Of a DNA stretch of 30,752 bases, positions 17,188-24,711 are shown piece after piece. Under the pieces are notes generated by a model. That model did not search any database. It was given only the letters and a program-made list of their open reading frames with translations, and was not told the DNA's origin. How positions within the stretch are numbered: position 1 is the first letter of the stretch; every line of letters starts with the position of its first letter. Source of the stretch: a bacterium (GTDB taxonomy: Bacteria > Bacteroidota > Bacteroidia > Bacteroidales > Muribaculaceae). The position numbers and the translations under genes are program-made. The stretch lies in the NCBI GenBank assembly GCA_004563195.1, contig SFTJ01000036.1, positions 1-30,752 of the forward strand, written 5' to 3'.

Positions 17188-17769
17188 ATGAATAAACTCT
17201 TAATTATCGCTTTGACAATTATTGCACTCGGTGGCTGCAAGACCAATAAAGCCGCCTCTGATGGTGCGAATGTGTCGGGTGAAGTAAATGGAACCGAGAT
17301 GACAGAAACTCCCGTAGCGGTGCCTGAAATGCCCGTAGGAGGCAGTGCGGCTGCCGTAATGCCAAAGGCTGTGGTGTATAAGACCACAAAGGATTTTTTC
17401 TACAACGTGCCGGTGATGCTCAGCAGCAATGGCACCGGACTGGCTTCTTATCCCGATCCTGCCGATATTGTGGAAAGTCAGTTGCCTGTTCGCCTCGCCG
17501 ACGGCTATCTGCTCGACCGCCGTGGCATTGGGCCTAAGGTGGCATTTACTTCTTATACCTACGAGCAATATCATGCGCTCGGATTTGTGCCGGGCGAAGA
17601 TACGTTGATGAAATCCATCATCGATAAATATCCGCTCGTGGTGATGTATCAACTCCCGATAAATGCCGTGGATGCCGTTGCCGACACTGCGGCTGTGAAT
17701 GCTATCATTAAAGGTGGTTTTAAGGGCTGTGTGAAGCTTTTTGAGCGCCCGGTGATGGTGGTGAAGTAA
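17188..17769 (+). CDS. Small lipoprotein of unknown function, downstream of C10 protease 2
   Basis: A 193-residue protein with a lipoprotein signal peptide (MNKLLIIALTIIALGGC, Cys17). A TTG nine bases upstream is possible, but the ATG gives the better signal peptide. After an Ala/Glu/Pro-rich linker (to about residue 58) comes a compact domain with KTTKDFFYNVPVML, SYPDPADI, LADGYLLDRRGIG and FTSYTYEQY. I recognise no family. It sits 15 bp after the protease and before a strong terminator, so the two are likely co-expressed. Bacteroides C10 proteases are sometimes encoded next to Spi-like inhibitors, so an inhibitor or surface partner is a fair hypothesis, but no Spi similarity is evident. Confidence 0.75.
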   Translation: MNKLLIIALTIIALGGCKTNKAASDGANVSGEVNGTEMTETPVAVPEMPVGGSAAAVMPKAVVYKTTKDFFYNVPVMLSSNGTGLASYPDPADIVESQLPVRLADGYLLDRRGIGPKVAFTSYTYEQYHALGFVPGEDTLMKSIIDKYPLVVMYQLPINAVDAVADTAAVNAIIKGGFKGCVKLFERPVMVVK

Positions 17770-17825
17770 AACAAGTGAAAACGCCGCCATGGGCTTGAAA
17801 ATGCCTCGTAGCGCAATGATAAAAG

Positions 17826-17857
17826 AAAGTCTGTCCTCAGCGCGAGGGCAGACTTTT
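17826..17857 (+). terminator. Terminator of the C10 protease 2-lipoprotein unit
   Basis: AAGTCTGTCCTC pairs with GAGGGCAGACTT around a short AGCGC loop, with one mismatch in the stem, followed by TTGTTTTATT. About 55 bp after the lipoprotein stop. Confidence 0.75.
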
Positions 17858-17937
17858 GTTTTATTGCTGTGCGATAGGGCAGGTTGGTGGCGGTTGGTAG
17901 GTGGATGCGCCACGAATGTTATGGCGGCGATGGTAAG

Positions 17938-18190
17938 CAACCTGAAGGTTGAATGCCGAGGGCTTTAGCCCGAGTGCTTTTAGCCGGGGGTTAAGCGTTA
18001 GCGCAACCCCCGGAACAGTGGCCGCCCCGGGAAAAGCGTCTGAAGGACGCGAAAGTTGTCGCCAATGAAGCCGAATTTCGCGTCTTTCAGACGCATCATA
18101 GTGGGGTGTCACGATACCGAGGGTTACGCTTCGCTCCACCCCCGGCTAAGAGCCACTCGCTTCGCTCGGGCGTTCGACCTTTCAGGTCGT
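17938..18190. repeat. GC-rich long inverted repeat of nested hairpins (REP-like)
   Basis: Two arms of about 115 bp (17938-18052 and 18079-18190) are imperfect reverse complements around a ~26-bp centre. Each arm carries the same series of small palindromes: AACCTGAAGGTT (17939-17950) with CGACCTTTCAGGTCG (18175-18189); a CCGGGGGTT/AACCCCCGG hairpin (17984-18013) with its partner at 18117-18145; and GCGTCTGAAGGACGC (18036-18050) with GCGTCTTTCAGACGC (18080-18094). It is far richer in GC than the flanking spacers and has no coding content. It resembles dispersed palindromic (REP/MITE-type) elements. The rest of 17770-18349 is unremarkable. Confidence 0.7.
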
Positions 18191-18349
18191 GCTGCGGTGT
18201 AGCAGGTTATTATCACCCTCTCGAGGCTGTGCATCGCACTGAGGGGGCTTGGAAATCGAAAAAACAGACTCGACCACCATGAAAACGATAGCCGAGCCAT
18301 ATCTTCTTGCGTCTGTCAACTTTTATCGGACAGCAATAAATTATTTTGA

Positions 18350-19198
18350 TTAATATTCGCTGAAGAAATTGGGCTTAATTACCAATCCGGCGCGAATGCG
18401 TGAGTGATGCTCCTTGTAGTCGAGCAGATTTTCGGCGTATCCGTTGTAGTATTGAATGAAGAAATATTGGTTCTCGTCGTGAAACAAGCGATAATTTACT
18501 TCTACAGTGAAATTGAAGTTGAAATTCCAACCTTTTCGTTTGGCAGAGACCAAAGCAAATCCCCAACGGTCGTTGGATGAACGTATCTGCACGCCGCTTT
18601 CATACAATCCTCGATAGTCGAGAAGGTCTTTATTGTTCTCGCCGTCGATAATCGGTATCCACACCTTTCCGTGCACCATCATGTGAGGTGTGATATATAC
18701 GTTTGCGCCCAGAGTGATGCGATTCCAGCTTCGCGATGACTCGCCGTCGCGCCCATTCGATTCGTGTTCGATTAGAAGCGTGGCTTTGCCTATCATGTGT
18801 CCCTTTACGAAGAGCAATTTTGAGAGACCTATACCGGGATTGAAATTTAGGTCGTGCATCGGCAGCGACTCTTCAAACACATTCCAAAAGCACTTTTGCG
18901 TATAGGTGAGAAACAAATAAGTGTTAAATGGCAACACACTCTTGGTGAGGCGTTGGGATATACTCACCTGAAATTTCACGTCGCTGTTGGTGCGACTTAT
19001 CTCTTCTCCCAATGGGATGCCGGCTGTAAAGTAATTGTCGCGATAGAGAGAGAAATAGGGGCCGTTGTCGAAGGCATTGCGTATGCTGTCGGCATATTGC
19101 TTGTGGTTACGCACACTGTTGTCGAAATAGAGCTGAGCGTGCATAGCTGATATTGTGGTTGATATTGCAAAAAGTAATAATATTATTCGTCGACACAT
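18350..19198 (-). CDS. pldA: Outer membrane phospholipase A
   Basis: A 282-residue beta-barrel of the OMPLA family, which hydrolyses acyl chains of phospholipids at the outer membrane. Signal peptide about 1-22 (RRIILLLFAISTTISAMHA). The catalytic triad is visible with the classic spacing: His145 and Ser147 in EHESNG, and Asn159 in SRSWNR, exactly 12 residues after the Ser, as in the E. coli enzyme. The ATG at 19198 is preferred because the -7 box at 19229-19236 would fall inside the longer reading to 19231. Alternating hydrophobic strands fill the rest, and the C-terminus ends in an aromatic-rich strand (KPNFFSEY). Single gene. The symbol is by homology. Confidence 0.92.
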   Translation of the reverse strand: MCRRIILLLFAISTTISAMHAQLYFDNSVRNHKQYADSIRNAFDNGPYFSLYRDNYFTAGIPLGEEISRTNSDVKFQVSISQRLTKSVLPFNTYLFLTYTQKCFWNVFEESLPMHDLNFNPGIGLSKLLFVKGHMIGKATLLIEHESNGRDGESSRSWNRITLGANVYITPHMMVHGKVWIPIIDGENNKDLLDYRGLYESGVQIRSSNDRWGFALVSAKRKGWNFNFNFTVEVNYRLFHDENQYFFIQYYNGYAENLLDYKEHHSRIRAGLVIKPNFFSEY

Positions 19199-19228
19199 TA
19201 TGCTGTAATATTGGGGATTTTGTGTCTG

Positions 19229-19257
19229 CAAAGTTATTAAATACTTTATAATACCAA
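19229..19257 (-). promoter_or_regulatory. Promoter of the phospholipase A gene
   Basis: Minus-strand TTG (19255-19257), 18 bp, TAACTTTG (19229-19236). Transcription should start about 25 nt before the ATG at 19198, which decides the start codon. Confidence 0.6.
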
Positions 19258-19272
19258 GTGTTCTGAATTACC

Positions 19273-19302
19273 TTTTTTTTAGTAATTTATTTACTAAAAA
19301 AA
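19273..19302. repeat. AT-rich perfect palindrome
   Basis: TTTTTTTAGTAA and TTACTAAAAAAA surround a 5-nt loop. It lies directly beside the 19305-19336 hairpin and may back it up as a terminator or separate divergent units. Confidence 0.5.
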
Positions 19303-19446
19303 TAAGAGCAGCAAAGACTATCATCCTTGCTGCTCTGTGTTTCGTTTAAATTAAGTTAAGTTTTGATTTATATGACCTAATTTTATTCGTTTTTCTGTTT
19401 TTTCAAGTATCAAATTGATCAAGGTTTTAATAGTATGACCTAATTA
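19296..19446 (-). ncRNA. Candidate small RNA of about 150 nt (minus strand)
   Basis: A perfect promoter on the minus strand (TTTG at 19480-19483, 19 bp, TATCTTTG at 19453-19460) predicts a start near 19446. An ideal terminator lies 110-150 nt downstream: a 10-bp stem (AGAGCAGCAA / TTGCTGCTCT, 19305-19336) followed by TTATTTTTTT. No credible coding region lies between them, and the phospholipase has its own promoter beyond the terminator. The transcript would carry two AATTAGGTCA words (19436-19445 and 19373-19382). I recognise no RNA family. The alternative is a leader or attenuator for pldA. Confidence 0.4.
19305..19336 (-). terminator. Rho-independent terminator with no upstream gene
   Basis: A 10-bp perfect stem plus a partial inner stem, then TTATTTTTTT on the minus strand. 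The nearest minus-strand gene upstream starts at 21504 and ends at 20104, with another hairpin between, so this terminator probably belongs to a short non-coding unit. Confidence 0.7.
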
Positions 19447-19452
19447 CAATCA

Positions 19453-19483
19453 CAAAGATAAAATACATTATAATGGCTGCAAA
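19453..19483 (-). promoter_or_regulatory. Promoter of the candidate small RNA
   Basis: TTTG (19480-19483), 19 bp, TATCTTTG (19453-19460) on the minus strand: full consensus match and ideal spacing. Confidence 0.55.
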
Positions 19484-19668
19484 ACTTTTAAAGGTGTTTA
19501 ATACTGATTTAATTTATATTAAGATAGAATTTAACATTTAAAATATGGATAAAATTATTAATATCCTTATAATCAATAAAATAAAAATAATGGCAGTTTT
19601 TCAAAAAAATAACATTGCAAAATTTCAGAGATAGAAATGGGGTTGAAATGTAAAAAAACGGGGTAAGT

Positions 19669-19700
19669 TTTGTTGTAAGCCGGGTTATTTGCTATTTTTG
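19669..19700 (+). promoter_or_regulatory. Promoter of the 91-residue membrane protein gene
   Basis: TTTG (19669-19672), 20 bp, TATTTTTG (19693-19700). About 34 bp before the ATG. Bases 19490-19665 are AT-rich with nothing else recognisable. Confidence 0.65.
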
Positions 19701-19733
19701 CAGCATTGAATTACAAAAAACAGACTGAAAAAT

Positions 19734-20009
19734 ATGACGATGGAAAGAGAAAAGCGACCGCTGTGGTATGTAATGCTGCTATTGCTTAGTGTGATGCTCA
19801 TAGTGGTGTGGTTTGTGGCGTATCAGCATCCGGCATTTGCTGCCGACGACACTATGCGTTTTCTGCTTAGCGTGTTTCCCTTTTATGTGTTTGGCATGTT
19901 GGCGATGGCATATTATGTCTATCCCGGGCGTAGCGAGGTGGCTTGGGTGCTTGTAGCGCTCACTTGGCTGTCGTATGCCGGCCTTGCTGCCATGGTGTGG
20001 CTTGTGTAA
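19734..20009 (+). CDS. Small membrane protein of unknown function
   Basis: A 91-residue protein with three hydrophobic segments (about 12-29, 44-61 and 69-90) and short charged ends (MTMEREKRPLW at the start). Two ATGs six bases apart could serve as start. I recognise no family. A good promoter upstream and a hairpin downstream support a real, singly transcribed gene. Confidence 0.7.
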   Translation: MTMEREKRPLWYVMLLLLSVMLIVVWFVAYQHPAFAADDTMRFLLSVFPFYVFGMLAMAYYVYPGRSEVAWVLVALTWLSYAGLAAMVWLV

Positions 20010-20033
20010 GCGTCGCTACGAGCATATAATCAG

Positions 20034-20072
20034 AAGGGGGAGTATCGGGCTGTGATTGCCGATGCTCCCCCT
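20034..20072. terminator. Bidirectional hairpin between convergent genes
   Basis: AGGGGGAG pairs with CTCCCCCT and ATCGG with CCGAT around a 10-nt loop. It is placed between the small membrane protein gene (plus) and the alkaline phosphatase gene (minus). T-tracts are weak on both sides. Confidence 0.55.
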
Positions 20073-20103
20073 CCGGTTAGTTTATCAGTAGTTTTTTTGA
20101 TTG

Positions 20104-21504
20104 TTACTTGCTTGAATGTGTTGGTATTTTGCAAGTTTTGCGAATGATGTTTGGCAGGTCGGTATTGTCGTGGAAGCCTTCAAAGAGTTCGCTTCCCACG
20201 CCTATGGCATACACCGGCACGAAGTCGCCTGTATGGCCATTGGTGGTCCAACCTATGCCTGTGATTTTGTCGAGAACATCGTAGGTGGTCTGCACAAACG
20301 AGCTAAGCGAGGCATAGAGAGTGCGATTGTCCTCGGCATTCTTGGCTACGAATGTGGCGTTGTAGGCATCTTGAAGCAGTTTGTCGTTCTTTTCCGAAAC
20401 GGTGATTGCTCCGTAAAGGCCAAAATTCTTTTCGAGATAAGCTTTCATCTCATCCCACGACATTATCTTGCCCGATTCCACCATAGCGCGGCAGTCGGCT
20501 TGCATGGTCTCGATAGAGATTTTTTGGTAGTCGATATTCTTCAACGGCAAGTTGTAAGGGCCGCCCGACACGCCTGCAGCCATACCGCCGGTGTTGTGGT
20601 CGGCAGTGACTAAGATAAGTGTTTCCTTGGGGTGCTGTAGATAGAATTCATAGGCTATTCTTATCGATTTTTCGAAGTCCAACACTTCTTTCACTGTGGT
20701 GGCGGCATCGTTGGCGTGCAACGAGTGGTCGATAAGTCCACCTTCTATCATGATAAAGAATTTGTCGGGCGATACGCGCATTTCGTGCTCTATGCAAGCT
20801 TGGGTGATGAATGGCAATGTGAGAGCACCGGGTTGATAGTCGATGGCATAACCCACGTGGTCTAACTTTTCGGTAGTGCTCAGAAGCACGAGTTTGTCGC
20901 GGTTTTTGTTGGCTTCAAAGCCTTGCGGACCGTTTACTACGGTGTATCCGGCTTCGCTGAGTATGGTTTTCACATCCTTGCCGCCTTCGGGTGTCTTGCC
21001 GCGCAGACGTCCTCCGGCAAACAAGTCGTAGCCGCTGGCTGCCATATCCTGAGCTATCTCGTAGAACATGCTACGCTTCTCCACATGGGCATAGAATGCA
21101 GCCGGAGTGGCATCGTCGGGGTCTACCGTGGTGGCTATAGCTATGCCGTAGCCCTGCTCTTTGAGTTCGGCGGCAATGCTTGTTACGGGTTGCTTGTCGG
21201 GGCTGAGACCCAGCATCGAGTTGTTGGTCTTATGTCCTGTCGACAAGGCTGTTCCGGCTGCTGCCGAGTCGGTAATGGTGTTGTTGGCTGAGTAAGATGT
21301 GGCGTACGACACTGTGGGGAATTGCATAAACAGAAGTGGAGTGTCGTTGCCAAGCACGGTGCGGTTATATGTTTCGGAGCAAAGCACCGGGCTTAGACCC
21401 ATACCATCGCCTATGAAATAGAAGATGTACTTTGGTTGTTTGGCTGCGCTCATTGTGAGTACCACAAAGAGGCAGAGTAGAACTGATAAAAGGCGTCTTT
21501 TCAT
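20104..21504 (-). CDS. Alkaline phosphatase
   Basis: A 466-residue PhoA-superfamily phosphomonoesterase. Signal peptide about 1-20, so periplasmic or exported. Metal and catalytic motifs are in place: GDGMG (Asp33), the nucleophile in TDSAAAGT (Ser80), EGGLIDHSLHANDA, VTADHNTGG and TNGHTGDFVPVYA. Length fits the bacterial family. It lies 19 bp after the GH3 gene and has no promoter of its own that I can see, so the two form a unit. Likely role is phosphate release from organic phosphoesters; a link to GH3 chemistry is not obvious. Confidence 0.94.
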   Translation of the reverse strand: MKRRLLSVLLCLFVVLTMSAAKQPKYIFYFIGDGMGLSPVLCSETYNRTVLGNDTPLLFMQFPTVSYATSYSANNTITDSAAAGTALSTGHKTNNSMLGLSPDKQPVTSIAAELKEQGYGIAIATTVDPDDATPAAFYAHVEKRSMFYEIAQDMAASGYDLFAGGRLRGKTPEGGKDVKTILSEAGYTVVNGPQGFEANKNRDKLVLLSTTEKLDHVGYAIDYQPGALTLPFITQACIEHEMRVSPDKFFIMIEGGLIDHSLHANDAATTVKEVLDFEKSIRIAYEFYLQHPKETLILVTADHNTGGMAAGVSGGPYNLPLKNIDYQKISIETMQADCRAMVESGKIMSWDEMKAYLEKNFGLYGAITVSEKNDKLLQDAYNATFVAKNAEDNRTLYASLSSFVQTTYDVLDKITGIGWTTNGHTGDFVPVYAIGVGSELFEGFHDNTDLPNIIRKTCKIPTHSSK

Positions 21505-21523
21505 TGTTCCGTTGTTTTTTTTA

Positions 21524-23050
21524 TTATTGTTTTTTTTTATTTAGTTCGAGTAATTGATTTATTATTTTTCGATCATTGCACAGGCGAGGCACCTTGCGCT
21601 GACCGCCGCGTTTGCCGGTCATTCCCAGCCAGGTGTCGAAGATGCCGTTTTTTGCCACTACCACTTCGGGTGCAGCAAGGAAGATGTCGTTGTAGCGCTT
21701 GGCTTCGTAGTCGGAGTTTTCGTGCTGCAGTTGGCTGTCGAGGGCTTCGGTGAATGCTTTGAGCGAAGATGGCATCTTGGCAAACTCTATGAGCCACTGG
21801 TGATGGCCTTTGCTTTGCTCAGTGGTGTAGACCGGAGCTGCCGTGAAGTCGGTGATTTGTGCGCCGGTGGCAACGCATGCATAGGTGATGGCGGCGTTGG
21901 CGTTGTGCACCATCAGTTCTTCGCCAAAGGCGTTGATATAGCTCTTGGTGCGTCCGGCAATGCGTATTTTTAGCGGCGATGTACTTTCGATATACACCGT
22001 GTCGCCTATCTTGTAGCGCCACAAGCCGTTGCACGAGGTGATGACCAGGGCATAGGTCTCGCCTGCCGATATTTCCCATAGCGGCAGCACCATAGGCCGC
22101 TCTTCGTCGATTTGGTCGATGGGGATAAACTCATAGAACACACCTATATCGAGCAGCAATAGCATGGCATTGGTGTCGAACGACGACTGTGAGGCAAAAA
22201 ATCCCTCGCTGGCATTGTATGTTTCCACGAAGTGCATCTTCTGCGGGTCGGTGATGCTTTGGTATTGCTCGCGATAGGGATCAAAACTTATGCCACCATG
22301 GAAAAACACCTCCAGATTTGGCCACACATCGTGTATCGAGCGAGCCCCGGCGGCTTTCATCACTTCGCGTATCACGGTCAGGAACCACGAGGGCACTCCC
22401 GATATGTTGGTGATGTTGCTATTCAAACTTGCTGCCACCAGTGCCGGCAGTTTTTCGTCCCAATTCTCCATCAGAGCCACGCTTTTGCTCGGCACGCGCA
22501 TCATGTTGGCCATGGGATTGATGTTTTTGATGAGCGAAGCCGAGAGGTCGCCTATCTGAGTGCCCGGAGCGGCATAGTCAACGCTATTGGCAAAACTGCC
22601 GCCCAAAATGAACGCTTTGCCGCTGAAGATGCGGCTCTGCGGGTTCATATTGAGGTATAAAGCCACCACATCGCTTGCGCCTTGATAGTGATTTTTCTTG
22701 AGCGCATCGTTGGTGATGGGTATGTATTTGCTTTTGCCGTCGCTGGTGCCCGACGATTGGGCGAATTTGTCTACTCTGCCCGGCCACAATATGCTCTTCT
22801 CGCCGCGTATCATGCGCTGTATGTGCGGCTTGAGGTCTTCGTAGGTGGTGAGGGGTAGGGTGTTGCTGAAGTCGTTGTAGCCCCTTATGGCGGGGAAGCG
22901 ATATTTCTGCCCGTATTCGGTGTAACTTGCACAACCCAGCAAGGTGGCAAGCTGCTCGCGTTGCACCGATTCGCTATAGTCTACAAATCGCTGTATTTCT
23001 TGCAGTCGATGTGCAAAATATTGTCGAGCTATGGGTGTGAAGTCTATCAT
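21524..23050 (-). CDS. GH3 family acyl-adenylate/amide synthetase
   Basis: A 508-residue protein of the GH3 family (named after the plant auxin-responsive enzymes), within the adenylate-forming ANL superfamily. Plant members activate a carboxylic acid with ATP and join it to an amino acid. The ATP-binding loop FAQSSGTSDGKSKYIPIT is at about residues 96-113; a later YNASEGFFASQ and LWRYKIGDTVYIES match the adenylation core, with IAGRTKSYINAFGEEL at the hinge to the C-terminal lid. No signal peptide, cytoplasmic. GH3 proteins are widespread in Bacteroidetes, but their substrates are unknown. First gene of the GH3-phosphatase pair. Confidence 0.9.
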   Translation of the reverse strand: MIDFTPIARQYFAHRLQEIQRFVDYSESVQREQLATLLGCASYTEYGQKYRFPAIRGYNDFSNTLPLTTYEDLKPHIQRMIRGEKSILWPGRVDKFAQSSGTSDGKSKYIPITNDALKKNHYQGASDVVALYLNMNPQSRIFSGKAFILGGSFANSVDYAAPGTQIGDLSASLIKNINPMANMMRVPSKSVALMENWDEKLPALVAASLNSNITNISGVPSWFLTVIREVMKAAGARSIHDVWPNLEVFFHGGISFDPYREQYQSITDPQKMHFVETYNASEGFFASQSSFDTNAMLLLLDIGVFYEFIPIDQIDEERPMVLPLWEISAGETYALVITSCNGLWRYKIGDTVYIESTSPLKIRIAGRTKSYINAFGEELMVHNANAAITYACVATGAQITDFTAAPVYTTEQSKGHHQWLIEFAKMPSSLKAFTEALDSQLQHENSDYEAKRYNDIFLAAPEVVVAKNGIFDTWLGMTGKRGGQRKVPRLCNDRKIINQLLELNKKKQ

Positions 23051-23372
23051 TGTTTTATCGATCGAAAATGTTGGTGTAATGTGCCCGCCTGAGGCTTTTT
23101 ATGGTTGTTGCCCTCGGGTGTCAAGGCTTCTGCAAAGATAGTTAAGTTTTGCCTTTTTAGGTAGTGCGTTAATATTAAAGTTTTGTAAATAATTTCTTTT
23201 TCGGGCTTTAATCGGAGCTTTTTTTCTTTGATTAACGAAATACTATTATTAGTTTTGTAATACCGTTTCACACACGCCTGTGCCGCTCTGTGCCGATGTG
23301 GGCTAACCTCTCTACCGCTCTCTCTCTGCGCGAGTGGTGCTATTGAAATGAACTATATAATTACCAAATTAA
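23051..23372. other. Divergent intergenic region between the GH3 and acyltransferase genes
   Basis: No gene seen. It holds a minus-strand -7 box TATCTTTG (23133-23140) for the GH3 unit, without a clear -33. It also holds a complete plus-strand promoter at 23227-23257 for the acyltransferase. The 110-nt plus-strand leader contains a pyrimidine-rich CTCTCTCTCT stretch but no recognisable riboswitch. Confidence 0.55.
23227..23257 (+). promoter_or_regulatory. Promoter of the acyltransferase gene
   Basis: TTTG (23227-23230), 19 bp, TAGTTTTG (23250-23257). Predicted start near 23263, giving a leader of about 110 nt. Confidence 0.65.
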
Positions 23373-24509
23373 ATGAAGAAATCGGAGAGTATTAATGGCA
23401 ACGATAATCGTGTGGTGTTTGTCGATTATGTGCGCGTGGTGGCATGCTTCCTGGTGATGCTGGTGCACGCAAGTGAGAATTTCTATGGTGCCGACTCATC
23501 GGGGCTCGCCGGCAATGTGTCGATGCTTGCCAATGAGAGCAATCGCTTTTGGGTGGCTTTCTACGATGGCACGCTCGGACGCGTAAGTGTGCCGCTGTTT
23601 ATGATAGTTTCGGCATTCTTGCTTGTGCCTATGAAGCCGAGCTACACTATGACGTCGTTCTACCGCCGTCGCCTGTTGCGCGTGGTGCCTCCTATGCTGG
23701 TGTTTATGCTTGCCTACACGTTCTTGCCTCTTGCTTGGGGTGCGATGACGTGGGAGCAGTCGCTTACCGACCTCGCTCGTTTGCCGCTCAATTTTCCATC
23801 TATGGCGGGCCATTTGTGGTTTATGTATCCGCTCATCAGCATCTATCTCATCATTCCGGTGGTGTCGCCGTGGCTCGAAAAGGCATCGGCGCGCGACGAA
23901 AGGGTGTTCCTGACGCTGTTTTTCATCTCGTCGTTCACGCCGTTTATTCGCAAGTTTATCACTCCCGAGGTGTGGGGTGAATGTTTCTGGAATGGTTATG
24001 GCATGTTCTGGTATGTGTCGGGCTATCTCGGTTATCTGGTGCTTGCCCACTATGTGCGTGTGCACATACAATGGAATCGCGCCAAGCGTCTGCGCATAGG
24101 CGCTGTGGCTGCCGTGGTGGGTATGGTGTTCACCGGATGGTCGTTTTGGATGAAGGGCACGCCGGGTGTGCTCATCGACACTCCTATGCTTGAGTGGGCT
24201 TGGGAATTTTGCACGCCTAATGTCATCATTGCCACCTTCGGTGTGTTCCTTTTGTTCTCGTGCATCGAGCGCAAAGCCACTTCGCCTATGGTTGCCGAAT
24301 TGTCGCGCCTGTCGTTCGGAATGTATTTGATTCACTTGTTCTTTGTGACGCTCTACGCTTCATATTTCGTCAATGGCAACCCTGCTGAGCCGCTCATACA
24401 TGTGGCATTAGCCATTCCGGTGATTGCCGTGCTGGCGTTTGTTAGCTCTGCTGTTGCCATCAAACTCCTCTCATATTTGCCGGGAAGCAAATATATAGTG
24501 GGTTGCTGA
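23373..24509 (+). CDS. Membrane acyltransferase family 3 protein
   Basis: A 378-residue integral membrane protein of the acyltransferase-3 family. The N-terminal block VDYVRVVACFLVMLVHASE, with Arg21 and His32, is the family's conserved R...H signature. About ten membrane segments follow, including the FVFMLAYTFLPLAWG and LWFMYPLISIYLIIPVVSPW regions. Family members O-acetylate or succinylate cell-surface polysaccharides or peptidoglycan, using cytoplasmic acyl-CoA. The acceptor here is unknown. The gene next door (convergent, minus) is a glycosyltransferase, which fits surface-glycan work, but they are not in one operon. Confidence 0.9.
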   Translation: MKKSESINGNDNRVVFVDYVRVVACFLVMLVHASENFYGADSSGLAGNVSMLANESNRFWVAFYDGTLGRVSVPLFMIVSAFLLVPMKPSYTMTSFYRRRLLRVVPPMLVFMLAYTFLPLAWGAMTWEQSLTDLARLPLNFPSMAGHLWFMYPLISIYLIIPVVSPWLEKASARDERVFLTLFFISSFTPFIRKFITPEVWGECFWNGYGMFWYVSGYLGYLVLAHYVRVHIQWNRAKRLRIGAVAAVVGMVFTGWSFWMKGTPGVLIDTPMLEWAWEFCTPNVIIATFGVFLLFSCIERKATSPMVAELSRLSFGMYLIHLFFVTLYASYFVNGNPAEPLIHVALAIPVIAVLAFVSSAVAIKLLSYLPGSKYIVGC

Positions 24510-24628
24510 GACGGAGCATCTGCGGCTCTCTACAGCATCGTGCTGCCTAAGCTGCCTGTGCTTTGAAAGTCGAAAATAATAGGGTAGAGGCGAAGCCTTG
24601 CGAGCCTTTTCGACGCCCATAATGATAA

Positions 24629-24692
24629 CCCTTGGCGCCTATGATGATGCAGCGTGACTGATGCTGTGCTCATGGGCGCCAAGGGCTTTTTA
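24629..24692 (+). terminator. Long hairpin terminator between convergent genes
   Basis: An 11-bp perfect outer stem (CCCTTGGCGCC / GGCGCCAAGGG), extra inner pairing, then CTTTTTATA on the plus strand. It ends the acyltransferase gene and could also slow transcripts from the convergent glycosyltransferase. Confidence 0.75.
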
Positions 24693-24711
24693 TAGGTGCT
24701 AAAGAGATTGC

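Noticed and set aside
19268..19324. An 18-residue hydrophobic peptide frame on the minus strand (MIVFAALIFLVNKLLKKR)
   Set aside because: It is encoded by the terminator hairpin and the AT-rich palindrome behind it, so the frame is most likely a by-product of structure.
23496..24335. A 279-codon minus-strand frame opposite the membrane acyltransferase
   Set aside because: It is the antisense of a clear transmembrane gene, has a composition dominated by Arg and His, and has no promoter.
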